A stretch of 64,000 bases of DNA from the NCBI RefSeq assembly GCF_900109045.1, contig NZ_FNYL01000015.1, forward strand, positions 1-64,000. The letters run 5' to 3'. Below the pieces are notes generated by a model. That model was not told the origin of the DNA. It saw nothing but the letters and a program-made list of their open reading frames with translations, and made no database searches. Shown here piece by piece: positions 50,264 through 59,225 of the stretch; the stretch's first letter is position 1; each line of letters opens with the position of its first letter. The translations under genes were made by a program, and so were the position numbers. This DNA is from Dyadobacter sp. SG02. GTDB taxonomy: Bacteria; Bacteroidota; Bacteroidia; Cytophagales; Spirosomataceae.

Positions 50264-51976
50264 ATGAACCGCTCCTTCGTTGCTTTTCTTGTTACCCTAC
50301 TCTTCGCGTCGAACGCTGGCAGCGCGCCGGCACAATGGGACCATTTACTACACAAAAACTATCCGCAGCGCTATAAGGATTTAGGTAAAATCTACCTCCG
50401 GCTGATCGACAACTTTGATTCTACATCGGTATTCCGTGAGATCGCCTCCTTGAAAAGTTGGGCAAAAACGCACCAGGACAACGAACTCGAACTGGAATCG
50501 GACCTGTTGAAAGCCTATTACCTAACCATACGGTACAAAAACCAGACTTCCCGCATCGCCTCGATGCTCCATGAACTCGTCGTAAAAGCGACCGACCAGC
50601 ACTACAAACAACTCATCGCGCGGTCACTTAAAGTGCTGGGGGATTATTATTGGTCCGATGGCAGAAATTACGAATTGGCATTTGAAACCTTCATTCAGAT
50701 GGAAAGCATTCTGAATGAAATAGGTACAGACGAATTTCCCGACAAAAGCTATGCGCTGAGCAACATCGCCCACGCCTACTACAATTTTTCGGATTACAAA
50801 AAGGCATTATCCCTGTTTCAGCAAATCCTGACTTTAAAATTCAACCCGGACATGTACGCGGGACACAACTCGTCGCTCGTTTCGACTGCCGTGATTTACC
50901 GTAAGCTCGGCAATCTTGATTCGTCCGATCATTATTTCCGAAGGGTACTTCGCAAAGAATCTCCGGGGAACTACAAGGTTTGGGCGGCCATTGCGAAGGG
51001 CGGACTTGGCGAAAATGCTTATTTGCGGGGAAATTATGCCGAAGCGATGCCTTTGCTGCAAGCCAATATCGATGAAGCCATTCTACAAAAAGATTATGGT
51101 TTGGCTGCCCAGTCGCTGATCTCTCAGTCGGATATATATTTAAAAAACAATGCTTTCGACAAGGCCGGGCAGCTTATCCATACGGCAAGGCATTATCTGG
51201 ATGTTACGCATCCCGAACGATACAGGCATTTCCAGGACGTGTACACCGTTCTGGTAAAGTTATCTGCCGCGCGGGGCAACCCGAAACTGGCGGAGGCATA
51301 TCTGGACTCCGCTATGTTCGCCAAAGACAGCATGAACCGCAAATACAATGAAAAACTGATGCTGCGGGCACATCAGAAAATGGAATTACAGGAGCTCAGG
51401 GGCAAGATGGAAAAGGCAGAATCCGACCAGAAACTGAAAATAACTGAGCGCAATCTCTCATTAATCCTCGTGCTGCTTGTGGCCGCCGTGGCCGTCTACG
51501 TTTATCGAACCCAACGCAAACGGCACAAGCAGGCCCAGCTTTTAAAGGAGCTCAAAATCGGGCAAAAGGAACAGGAACTGGAAAACGCGACCTTGCAATT
51601 GAACGAGTTTGCCCGCAATATTTCCGAAAAAACCAAGCAGATCGAAGCATTGGAAAGCAAACAGAGCCCCGATGCCGAGGCCCTGATGCAATTGCGTCAA
51701 AGTACCATCCTCACGCAGGAGGATTGGGATTATTTTAAAAAGCTCTTCGGCAAGGCGCATGGCGACTATCTCCATCGCCTCCGCGAGAAATTCCCCGATC
51801 TCACACAGGCGGAAATCCGGTTTATTGCCCTCGCCAAACTGGGCCTGGGCTACCAGGAAATGTCGGTCACATTAGGCATCAGCAGCCATGCCGTGCGTAC
51901 GACCAAATACCGGTTGCTGAAAAAAATCGATGTGCCCGACGACCAGAGCCTGGAAGAAGTCGTGATGCAAATCTGA
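50264..51976 (+). CDS. TPR-membrane-HTH (LuxR-like) regulator
   Basis: The 570-aa protein has a signal peptide or first helix (residues 1-23) and a periplasmic TPR array (about 60-350, for example FPDKSYALSNIAHAYYNFSD, AAIAKGGLGENAYLRGNYAE). A membrane helix follows at about 398-415 (LSLILVLLVAAVAVYVY), then a coiled coil (KIGQKEQELENATLQLNEF) and a LuxR-like helix-turn-helix at the C-terminus (LTQAEIRFIALAKLGLGYQE, MSVTLGISSHAVRTTKYRLL). This single-protein sensor layout is common in Bacteroidetes. It converges on the beta-helix protein gene with one base between the stops. Confidence 0.88.
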   Translation: MNRSFVAFLVTLLFASNAGSAPAQWDHLLHKNYPQRYKDLGKIYLRLIDNFDSTSVFREIASLKSWAKTHQDNELELESDLLKAYYLTIRYKNQTSRIASMLHELVVKATDQHYKQLIARSLKVLGDYYWSDGRNYELAFETFIQMESILNEIGTDEFPDKSYALSNIAHAYYNFSDYKKALSLFQQILTLKFNPDMYAGHNSSLVSTAVIYRKLGNLDSSDHYFRRVLRKESPGNYKVWAAIAKGGLGENAYLRGNYAEAMPLLQANIDEAILQKDYGLAAQSLISQSDIYLKNNAFDKAGQLIHTARHYLDVTHPERYRHFQDVYTVLVKLSAARGNPKLAEAYLDSAMFAKDSMNRKYNEKLMLRAHQKMELQELRGKMEKAESDQKLKITERNLSLILVLLVAAVAVYVYRTQRKRHKQAQLLKELKIGQKEQELENATLQLNEFARNISEKTKQIEALESKQSPDAEALMQLRQSTILTQEDWDYFKKLFGKAHGDYLHRLREKFPDLTQAEIRFIALAKLGLGYQEMSVTLGISSHAVRTTKYRLLKKIDVPDDQSLEEVVMQI

Positions 51977-51977
51977 C

Positions 51978-54900
51978 TTATTCGATCGCCACTTTCCGCG
52001 TCTGTACCACCGCGCCCGTTCGTACGCGCAGGAGGTAAATGCCTTTGGGCAAATGGTCTACGGAGAATGTCACTTTCCCGTTTTTCAGTTCGTTACGCAT
52101 CACCGCTACACCTTTCGTATCGAGCAGCTCGACGTTCCCCGAAACCGTACCTCCCGCCGTCAATTCCAATTGCAGCAATGTCGTTGCCGGGTTAGGGAAT
52201 ACCTGCATTTGAAATGTATGACGGTGCTCTGCCGTGACAATCTGACTATATGCAAATGATCCGTCTATATCTATCATTTTCAAGCGGTAATAATTCAATC
52301 CGGCCAGAGGCTCGGCGTCGCGCGCCGAGTAACGATGCCCCCCGCTACCCAAAGCCGCAGGTTGTTCGGGCAACACCTCCCAATGCCGTGCGTCGGCGCT
52401 GCGGTGTATTTCAAAATGGCTGGTATTAACCTCCTCGGCTGTGAGCCATTCGAGTAATGTGTTTTTTTCAACCGCTTTGGCTGTAAAACTGACGAGTTTC
52501 AAAGGCAGCGGATCGGCATTGCTGACAAAGAACCCGCTGAAACCGGTCACATTAAAACTGATTTCCCACCGGTTGAGGTCGCCGTTCCAGACGATATCGG
52601 TATCATCGGGATCAATAGTGGTTGTATCGCCGCTGTACGAGCCAGGCTGCCCTGTGGCCGATGTGCCGTGATATTGAACCACAAGCAGATGGGTCTTACC
52701 CGTGCCATCCGAAGGAGATGCCGGAAGTTTTGCGGCACCTGCGGCGACATTGAATGCATCGAATTCGGATTGAAGAAAAAAGAGTTTGATCCGGGCGGTC
52801 GCATTTTCCGCATTAGCCGCCGGGAGGATTTCGTAATGTCTTTGTACAAAATTCACCGCTCCATTAATGATACCTCCCTCCACGAACGTCTTCGCCTGCA
52901 CGCTCCCGATGACGGGCGCCGCGCCCATAGGCGTTACCTGTGCCAAAACACGGCATCCGGTGGCTATAAAACCAGAGGTTGTACCACCAATGACATTGTT
53001 TGTCGCCACATCGCCGTCCTGCGACAAACTCGTCCCGTCACGGTAAGATTGAAGCTCGAAAGCACCGATATCGACCATTGTATCAAAAATTCTCACCTGC
53101 CGGAGAATATCCGACGGGGCGGTCACAAAAACATTCACTCCCTTATTGATGGCCGGGCTGCAGGGAAGCGGTTTTAGTCCGTCGTCGGCTGTCATCCATT
53201 TCCCGTCGGCACCGGCGGGAGTCGGCTGGTTTGCAAAAAATGGGTCCTGGGTCAGAATAGAAGTTCCGGCATGACCGTCCTGCACAAGAGAAAACAATAC
53301 ATTGGGTGTGGCCGAGTTGTCGTAAATGCCGGCCGGTGCCGGGCCACTATTTCCCCAGATCAGCGTGTTGGAAACAGTCGGGTGCGCCAGCAGGTAATTA
53401 TGCATTCCCGCGCCCTGGATAGCGCCCGAATTCCCCGCAATGGTACAGTTCTGAATGGTAGCACCGCTATTATAGCCATTGAAAATACCTCCACCGCCGT
53501 TCGCAGCAGAATTACCGGCAATGATACAATTGGTGATCAACGGGTTAGCCGATACTCCGAAAACATAAATGCCCGCTCCGTCGAAACCGGCATTTCCTGT
53601 AAAAACGCAGTTCGCAACTACCGGCGATGCGGTATACAACACAAGCCCCCCTCCTCCGAAAGCAATCACATTTGAGCCCAGGATATTTTGCTCAATACCT
53701 GCCCCGTCCGAGTTACCACCCCGGACGATGAAGCCGTCGAGCCGGGCCGTAGTGTTATTGAGTACCGAAACAACGGTATGATAGGTGTTATCCGAGGCAT
53801 TGGAAGGTGCACCGATATCGCCGGAAAGGATCGTCTGGTTCGCACCCGCATCCCGCTGACCGAGCGTTATCTCGTCCCCTTTGAAACCTCCGTAGATGGC
53901 AACGTTGTCGATTAAGTAAAAAGCATTGTTCCGCGAGCCCGTCAGACTTGCATTATAGGGAAATCCGGAAGGCTTGTAGGTACCTGCTCTCACCCATATT
54001 TCGGTGATACCCGTGCACCCGTAGGCCACATTCAGCGCGGTACTCAGGTCGCCCAGGGCATCTTCCCAACCCGAACCTCCTCCGGACGCCCCTTCCGCGA
54101 CGTACAAACGGTTTGCAACGACAGTCAACAGCGCGCTGTTCGAGAAAGCGTCGCCACAACTGTTGCTGATTTTGACCTTGAATTGACCGCCGCTATCACC
54201 GGCACCGATGTTGTGGACCGTCAGCATGGCCGTGTTGACGCCACTATATTTACCGTCATTTGCCAATGGCGTGTTCCCCAGGTACCATTGATACGCCAAT
54301 GTGGCGGGATTGTCACCCGTAACCGAAAACACAGCCGAAGAAGCACCGGCACACGTTGTGACCTTGCCCGGATGTGTGCCGATCGTTGGACTCACACCTG
54401 TTGCGAGGACAGCACGCGCCGTCGGATCGGAGTTTGTCAGATACCCCGCCATCACATTGACGCTTCCCGGCCCAAAACCGGTTGCGGTGTAGGTTGCAGT
54501 GGCCTTGCCGTCGGCTTGTATGGCGCTTTGCGCGCCCGAAATATTCCCGTTCTCAGCGCTGAAACTCACAGGCAAGCCGATCACCTGGCTGAGATTGCTT
54601 AATGACATGGCCGTGCCCGCAGAATTATTCAGGAAGCTCGCAGTCACGGTAGCCTGGCTCGTCGACGGGAAACAAAGCGCAGCATTGCTTACAGTCGGTT
54701 TCAATACCAGGAAGGGAACGGTCGTGAGTGTACCCGTGCCTAACTCACCGATGACCCTCGCGCCCTCGCTGCACGTACCGGCAGCCTGCGGATCGGTATT
54801 GCATCCCCACCAGTTGTTGGTGGCATTAATAGCGCCGTCTACCGATTTTCGTATCGATAGGGCCTCCTTCACCGTGCCGCCCAGCGTGTTCCCTGAGAAG

Positions 54901-55793
54901 GCATTGTAATTGATATCGACCGCAAAGTCGCTGATGACGGAAATAGCGCCGCCTTCACTGCTCGCAACCGCCCCGGTGTTGTTGTTGACGAATTTGTTCT
55001 TTTCAATTTTGGTGTAAAAAGAAGGACTTGAAGCGGACTGAATGATCCTCAGGCCAATAGCGCCACCCGAAGTAAAAAGCGTCGATGTGACCGAGTTGCC
55101 CGTAAATGTGGAATTGGTGATCGTTGCGCTCCCCGTTACCTGAATGCTTCCGTTAAGATAGGCGATCTGGATCGCCCCGCCGCTGCTATTGTCAACCAAT
55201 GAAGCAGCCTGGTTGTTCGTAAATGTGCAGTTATCTACCGTAAACGTCCCGCCTCCGCCCACCGCCACCGCGCCGCCGCCCGTGGCTTGGGCTACGTTGC
55301 CCTCGAATGCCGAGTTGGTAATGGAAATAACGTTATTGGGCCCTCCGCAAAGGATGGCGCCGCCTCCGTAGTTATCGTCTGAATCCTTTCCGTTCGTAAA
55401 TTTGATCCCTGCTATCGAAACCGTAACGTCCGGCACCGTCCCAGGCGGATTGATAAGGAATATGCGGTCCCGCAGCGTGTTCGTCATGTTGATCACCGTC
55501 AGACCGGCCCCTGCGCCTACGATCGAGATGTTGACCGCCTGCGTACCAAACTCAATCGTCCCGAGTGTAAGGTTGTACGTTCCGGCGGGCACATTGATCG
55601 TGTGCGGCCCACCGCCAAGTGCGTTGGCGGCCAGTATAGCCCCGCGAAGCTGCGAGGGAGCGCTGCCATCGGAGGTCTGGGTTACATTAAAAGTATTCGC
55701 AAAAGCATCCGTCATCAGGCTGGCGAACAGCATTGAAAACGCCAGAAGCTTACTTGTGAAAAAGCCGGTAGATATTTTAGTCATAGCATACAT
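51978..55793 (-). CDS. Giant secreted beta-helix protein with T9SS sorting domain
   Basis: The 1271-aa protein has a signal peptide (about residues 1-32, SMLFASLMTDAFA). A right-handed parallel beta-helix follows with repeated ITNSAFEGNVAQATGGGAV and DNCTFTNNQAASLVDNSSGG motifs, then Ig-like repeats (FPSTSQATVTASFLNNSAGT), and a second beta-helix (SPVVANCVFTGNAGFDGAGI, GGGIFNGYNSGATIQNCTIA) ending in PLPCSPAINKGVN, the mark of 'choice-of-anchor Q' domains. The C-terminus is a T9SS type A sorting domain (VFPNPATTLLQLELT ... PKGIYLLRVRTGAVVQTRKV). It is probably displayed on or released from the cell surface. Confidence 0.9.
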   Translation of the reverse strand: MYAMTKISTGFFTSKLLAFSMLFASLMTDAFANTFNVTQTSDGSAPSQLRGAILAANALGGGPHTINVPAGTYNLTLGTIEFGTQAVNISIVGAGAGLTVINMTNTLRDRIFLINPPGTVPDVTVSIAGIKFTNGKDSDDNYGGGAILCGGPNNVISITNSAFEGNVAQATGGGAVAVGGGGTFTVDNCTFTNNQAASLVDNSSGGAIQIAYLNGSIQVTGSATITNSTFTGNSVTSTLFTSGGAIGLRIIQSASSPSFYTKIEKNKFVNNNTGAVASSEGGAISVISDFAVDINYNAFSGNTLGGTVKEALSIRKSVDGAINATNNWWGCNTDPQAAGTCSEGARVIGELGTGTLTTVPFLVLKPTVSNAALCFPSTSQATVTASFLNNSAGTAMSLSNLSQVIGLPVSFSAENGNISGAQSAIQADGKATATYTATGFGPGSVNVMAGYLTNSDPTARAVLATGVSPTIGTHPGKVTTCAGASSAVFSVTGDNPATLAYQWYLGNTPLANDGKYSGVNTAMLTVHNIGAGDSGGQFKVKISNSCGDAFSNSALLTVVANRLYVAEGASGGGSGWEDALGDLSTALNVAYGCTGITEIWVRAGTYKPSGFPYNASLTGSRNNAFYLIDNVAIYGGFKGDEITLGQRDAGANQTILSGDIGAPSNASDNTYHTVVSVLNNTTARLDGFIVRGGNSDGAGIEQNILGSNVIAFGGGGLVLYTASPVVANCVFTGNAGFDGAGIYVFGVSANPLITNCIIAGNSAANGGGGIFNGYNSGATIQNCTIAGNSGAIQGAGMHNYLLAHPTVSNTLIWGNSGPAPAGIYDNSATPNVLFSLVQDGHAGTSILTQDPFFANQPTPAGADGKWMTADDGLKPLPCSPAINKGVNVFVTAPSDILRQVRIFDTMVDIGAFELQSYRDGTSLSQDGDVATNNVIGGTTSGFIATGCRVLAQVTPMGAAPVIGSVQAKTFVEGGIINGAVNFVQRHYEILPAANAENATARIKLFFLQSEFDAFNVAAGAAKLPASPSDGTGKTHLLVVQYHGTSATGQPGSYSGDTTTIDPDDTDIVWNGDLNRWEISFNVTGFSGFFVSNADPLPLKLVSFTAKAVEKNTLLEWLTAEEVNTSHFEIHRSADARHWEVLPEQPAALGSGGHRYSARDAEPLAGLNYYRLKMIDIDGSFAYSQIVTAEHRHTFQMQVFPNPATTLLQLELTAGGTVSGNVELLDTKGVAVMRNELKNGKVTFSVDHLPKGIYLLRVRTGAVVQTRKVAIE

Positions 55794-55818
55794 TTTTTGT
55801 ATTTAAAGCCATCGAAAG

Positions 55819-55862
55819 CACCGGGGCTGCTCCTGTCCGGAGGGAACAGATATAGCCCGGTG
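55819..55862 (-). terminator. Hairpin after the tail-collar operon
   Basis: CACCGGGGCT (55819-55828) pairs with AGCCCGGTG (55854-55862) with one bulged base. The 25-base loop itself contains a small hairpin (TCC-GGA). It lies between the last tail-collar gene and the beta-helix gene and may end or attenuate the operon; no strong T-run is seen. Confidence 0.4.
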
Positions 55863-55868
55863 TCACGT

Positions 55869-56888
55869 TTAGGTCCTTGTGGGATAGAGGCCGTGGGAAC
55901 AGATCCAGTATCCGATTGCCTGGAATGGCATCATGTTATTATGCGGCTTCCCCTTGCCTGATTCTCCGAGGGCGGCGGGGTTCATATTCACACCCGTCCC
56001 CAATTCACTCGCAAAACCGTTAACAGCCGGCCGGCCGTCTTCATTAGCCCAGACATTTTTATCCGGACGCAGCGAATTGCCTCTGAGACTGGCCTGAGCC
56101 GGATGGTAATGTCTGGGCATCTGTGCAGTGGTCAGTTTTACATTTTCTTCTCCCGCCGTTTCACCGGGCTTATAACTATGAAGACCTTGAGCAGGCTCCC
56201 GGTTGCCGACCCAACAGACAGGCGCTCGTCCGCGCAAATCAGGTATCGCGAAATGCGTGGTGCCATCGCCGCCGTAAATCGTGCCGATTACATTATACAA
56301 CAGGGCGTATTGATTGATATCTAACAGGCGCCCGTCGCAGGGAAACCAATCTCCCGGATCTATGCCCTTATTGCTCGCAAAGGCCTTGATGTCTCCTATA
56401 TATGCTTCAGCGCCCCTCAGTACACCCTCCGCGCAAATGGCATAGTTGACTGCCAGGTATGGCGACATATTATCGTGTGGAATACCAAAGCCCACACTTT
56501 GAACCGCCTGATCGCCCATGGAGTCGTTGCTTTGCGTGACATATCCGGCGTTGGCAGGCCAATAGTGACCTGCTGGTGTGGGACTATTTGCAACATTCGT
56601 ACTCGCAACGGCCTGATGGCGGTGCCCGGGCATTTCATCCAGCGTAAGTCCGTGCTTCTCTTCACCGCCACTGGCAAATTCGGGACGTGCCGGGCCATTG
56701 CCGATCAGCACCCGGTCACGCAGGTCAGGCACTTTAAAATTGTTGGCATCACCACCGAATGTCACACCAATCATTTGAAATAAACCAGGATACTTGCTTG
56801 CATTCAGTGTTCTGCCATCACATGGAATCCATTTCCGCATGGTATCGGGAAAAGCAAACATTTTGATTTCGGAAATAAGGCTGGCCAT
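55869..56888 (-). CDS. Double tail-collar domain protein (MdpB-like)
   Basis: The 339-aa protein contains two tandem phage tail-collar domains. The first begins ISEIKMFAFPDTMRKWIPCD, with GVTFGGDANNFKVPDLRDRV. The second begins YIGDIKAFASNKGIDPGDWF, with IGTIYGGDGTTHFAIPDLRG. Each ends in an NNM/NMSP-Y-x-x-I-x-Y-x-I motif (PHDNMSPYLAVNYAICAEG and PHNNMMPFQAIGYWICSHG). No signal peptide is seen. It is most like the 57502-58521 product, so the two arose by duplication. No phage structural genes are nearby. Confidence 0.9.
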   Translation of the reverse strand: MASLISEIKMFAFPDTMRKWIPCDGRTLNASKYPGLFQMIGVTFGGDANNFKVPDLRDRVLIGNGPARPEFASGGEEKHGLTLDEMPGHRHQAVASTNVANSPTPAGHYWPANAGYVTQSNDSMGDQAVQSVGFGIPHDNMSPYLAVNYAICAEGVLRGAEAYIGDIKAFASNKGIDPGDWFPCDGRLLDINQYALLYNVIGTIYGGDGTTHFAIPDLRGRAPVCWVGNREPAQGLHSYKPGETAGEENVKLTTAQMPRHYHPAQASLRGNSLRPDKNVWANEDGRPAVNGFASELGTGVNMNPAALGESGKGKPHNNMMPFQAIGYWICSHGLYPTRT

Positions 56889-56912
56889 AAAATATCGGTT
56901 AAGGGTTGAATA

Positions 56913-57434
56913 TTATTTCTCTAAATCAGGAAACACAGCCATAGTACAGATGAAGTAGCTAACAGCAAGGACCGGTATGCGATTCTCATGCGGCTGACCT
57001 TCCCCTTCGGCCCGAATACTATCTATCCCCATTTGAGAAATGATAACGTCGTTCGGAGCATACCGGCGGCCCCCCTCTGCAGCAGCCGACCAAAATGCAT
57101 TGCCCGCGCCTTGAGTATTGGTTTTGTCCGCAGTGCTGCAAGCCGGGATGTGCCTGTGCGCTGGCAGGCCGTCCAATGGTAACTCCACAAACTCGGAGCC
57201 TCCTTTATGCCCTACCGGATTGCGCTGGCTTTGTCCCAGCGGAACACGCGACCGTAGATCCGGCAATGCAAAATTCGTAACACCGTCGCCACCGTAGCGG
57301 GTGCCTATCAAATGAAATAACGGGACATAATCCTCGCATCGCAGAAGCGAACCATCACAAAACGCCCAGTCCCCTGGCGGCACATAAGTGCCGCCAAACA
57401 GCCTGATTTCACCTATAAATTGATCTTCATACAT
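56913..57434 (-). CDS. Single tail-collar domain protein (MdpB-like)
   Basis: The 173-aa protein is one tail-collar domain: MYEDQFIGEIRLFGGTYVPP, GDWAFCDGSLLRCEDYVPLF, HLIGTRYGGDGVTNFALPDL, RSRVPLGQSQRNPVGHKGGS, and a C-terminal PHENRIPVLAVSYFICTMAV. The EIRLF-GDWAFCDG-YGGDG-FALPDLR series is the signature of the MdpB/COG4675 group. It closely resembles the 58547-59053 product (168 aa). It lies 24 bp before the next double-domain gene. Confidence 0.9.
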   Translation of the reverse strand: MYEDQFIGEIRLFGGTYVPPGDWAFCDGSLLRCEDYVPLFHLIGTRYGGDGVTNFALPDLRSRVPLGQSQRNPVGHKGGSEFVELPLDGLPAHRHIPACSTADKTNTQGAGNAFWSAAAEGGRRYAPNDVIISQMGIDSIRAEGEGQPHENRIPVLAVSYFICTMAVFPDLEK

Positions 57435-57501
57435 AATGCTTGCTATTGAATGTGGTGTTTAGTATAAAAGGTATTGTCATCAAAGCGGCAGAAATTGCGG
57501 T

Positions 57502-58521
57502 TCAGCTCTTCAAGGGCATTTCCCCGCCAGCGGAGATCCTGTATTCCATTGTTTGGTAAGGCATCATATTATTGTGCGGCTCGTCCCCGCCCGATTCGCC
57601 AATAGCCAACGGGTTCATTATCGCGCCTTGGCCTTTCTGGCTGGCAAAACAGTTGACAGGCGGACGGCCGTCTTCATTAGCCCATACCTGGCCATCTGGC
57701 TGCCTTGTTGTGCCCCGTGTGCTGGCCAGGGCGGCATGACTATGCCGGGGCAACTCTTTGGTGGTGAGTTTTACCAAAGCTTCACCAGCCTTATCTCCAA
57801 TGAGGTACGGAGAAAGCCCCTCGGGTTTACCCGAATTGACAGTCGCCCGACCCCGCAAATCGGGTAATGCAAAATGTTTGTCGTCCGGGCCGCCGAAGGT
57901 GTGCCCGATCACAGAATACAAAGCCCGGTAACTCTCCACCGGCAAAACAGTCCCATCGCACGGAAGCCACCAGCCCGCATCGAAGTTCCTGGGAAAGGGC
58001 CTGATAGTACCTATAAAATCATCCGTAACCCGATAATTTAGTCCGGGATACAATCCCACGAGACAAATGGCATAGGTTATCGCCAGGTATGGCGACATGT
58101 TGTTATGGGCAATGCCGCCCCCCACCAGTTCGGTAGCCAGCTCGCTCATGTCGTTGTTGCTGCGGAGCATATATCCGGCATCGGACGGCCAGAAATGGCC
58201 TTTCGGGTCCGCGCTGTCCGCCCCGTTGACGCTCGCCATGCCGCGGTGGCGGTGCTTAGGCATTTGCTGGTGCGTAAGTTGATGGGTCTCTTCGCCTCCA
58301 CGGGCAAATGCCGGGTAACCCGGACCGTTACCGATAGTCACCCTGTCGCGGAGATCAGGCAGCCTGAAATAGGTGCCATCACCTCCGAAAGTAGTTCCGA
58401 TCAGCGAGTAAAGCGTCCTTGTGGAATCGTTCACTACAATTGCTCTTCCATCGCAGAGCGCCCAATCCCGTGGCGCGTATGAAAAAGCGAAACTCCTGAT
58501 TTCTGAAATATAAGGCTGCAT
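57502..58521 (-). CDS. Double tail-collar domain protein (MdpB-like)
   Basis: The 339-aa protein has the same length and layout as the 55869-56888 product. Domain 1 runs from MQPYISEIRSFAFSYAPRDW to PHDN-like AHNNMSPYLAITYAICLVG. Domain 2 starts at DDFIGTIRPFPRNFDAGWWL, with IGHTFGGPDDKHFALPDLRG and a closing PHNNMMPYQTMEYRISAGG. Shared inserts (VWANEDGRP-VN, ESGGDEPHNNMMP) confirm paralogy. It is the second gene of the cluster, 25 bp after the first. Confidence 0.9.
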   Translation of the reverse strand: MQPYISEIRSFAFSYAPRDWALCDGRAIVVNDSTRTLYSLIGTTFGGDGTYFRLPDLRDRVTIGNGPGYPAFARGGEETHQLTHQQMPKHRHRGMASVNGADSADPKGHFWPSDAGYMLRSNNDMSELATELVGGGIAHNNMSPYLAITYAICLVGLYPGLNYRVTDDFIGTIRPFPRNFDAGWWLPCDGTVLPVESYRALYSVIGHTFGGPDDKHFALPDLRGRATVNSGKPEGLSPYLIGDKAGEALVKLTTKELPRHSHAALASTRGTTRQPDGQVWANEDGRPPVNCFASQKGQGAIMNPLAIGESGGDEPHNNMMPYQTMEYRISAGGEMPLKS

Positions 58522-58546
58522 AAAATATCGAATGATGAATGGTTAG

Positions 58547-59053
58547 TTATGCTGGACTTGGGTATAAGCCGCTGAGCGCGATGATATAGTTGACGGCAAG
58601 AACCGGCATCCGGTTTTCGTGCGGTTCACCACCACCTTCCTGTTGTATACTTTCAGCATTCATGCCGACGCTCCCCGGGGCTGGCGCGTACCTCAATCCA
58701 CCTTCGGCTGCGCCGGACCAGAAGGCATTCGTCGCGTCTTTTGTATCAGGCTTGTCATCGGTACTACACGCAGGTAAGTGCCTGTGCGCAGGCAAGTTCT
58801 CCACACTCAAATCTGCTAGTTCCGAGCCTCCCTGATGGCCGGGGAGATTACGGAGACTTTGGCCCATGGGTATCCGCGACCGGAGATCCGGCAATGCGAA
58901 ATTGGTAATACCATCGCCACCATAGCTTGTACCGATTAGCTGGAACAACGCGTCATTCTCCTCGATCAAAAGAAGAGAACCGTCGCAGTAAGCCCAATTC
59001 GCGGGAAGCACAGGTCCGCCCAATGCCCTGATTTCACCCAAAAATGGATCCAT
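58547..59053 (-). CDS. Single tail-collar domain protein (MdpB-like)
   Basis: The 168-aa protein reads MDPFLGEIRALGGPVLPANW, AYCDGSLLLIEENDALFQLI, GTSYGGDGITNFALPDLRSR and PHENRMPVLAVNYIIALSG, a complete tail-collar domain. It is the first gene of a leftward cluster of four: single, double, single, double, or six collar domains in all. The region upstream holds four GTCAC boxes. Related single-domain proteins in other bacteria were linked to secretion of small proteins, but no mechanism is established to my knowledge. Confidence 0.9.
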   Translation of the reverse strand: MDPFLGEIRALGGPVLPANWAYCDGSLLLIEENDALFQLIGTSYGGDGITNFALPDLRSRIPMGQSLRNLPGHQGGSELADLSVENLPAHRHLPACSTDDKPDTKDATNAFWSGAAEGGLRYAPAPGSVGMNAESIQQEGGGEPHENRMPVLAVNYIIALSGLYPSPA

Positions 59054-59102
59054 AATCTGATAGGTTTTTGTGATTTAGGTTTCAGGCAAATAAGCATCTT
59101 AT

Positions 59103-59162
59103 GTCACCGAAAGACTAAAAAACGGCGTCACAAAAACGTCACAATTATTAAAACACGGTCAC
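59103..59162 (-). promoter_or_regulatory. GTCAC boxes upstream of the tail-collar operon
   Basis: Four GTCAC pentamers lie at 59103, 59127, 59138 and 59158. The central two are within a perfect direct repeat CGTCACA-AAAA-CGTCACA (59126-59143) with an 11-bp period, about one helical turn. This is the layout of a dimeric activator site, 50 to 110 bases before the first tail-collar start codon. Confidence 0.45.
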
Positions 59163-59170
59163 ATCGCACA

Positions 59171-59205
59171 AAAAACCCGCCCTGAATCATTCCAGAGCGG
59201 GTTTT
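59171..59205 (-). terminator. Rho-independent terminator
   Basis: On the minus strand AAAACCCGCTCT pairs with AGGGCGGGTTTTTT around GGAATGATTC, and the stem is followed by GTGCG. Its T-run is better on the minus strand, so it may end leftward transcripts coming from the SusCD operon before the tail-collar promoter. On the plus strand it also ends in GTTTTG, so it could be bidirectional. Confidence 0.6.
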
Positions 59206-59225
59206 GTTCATGATGCAAAGAAATT

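Noticed and set aside
55869..59053. Remnant prophage
   Set aside because: Only tail-collar domains are present. I find no capsid, terminase, portal, lysis or integrase genes and no attachment-site duplication; the flanks are a T9SS protein and SusCD.
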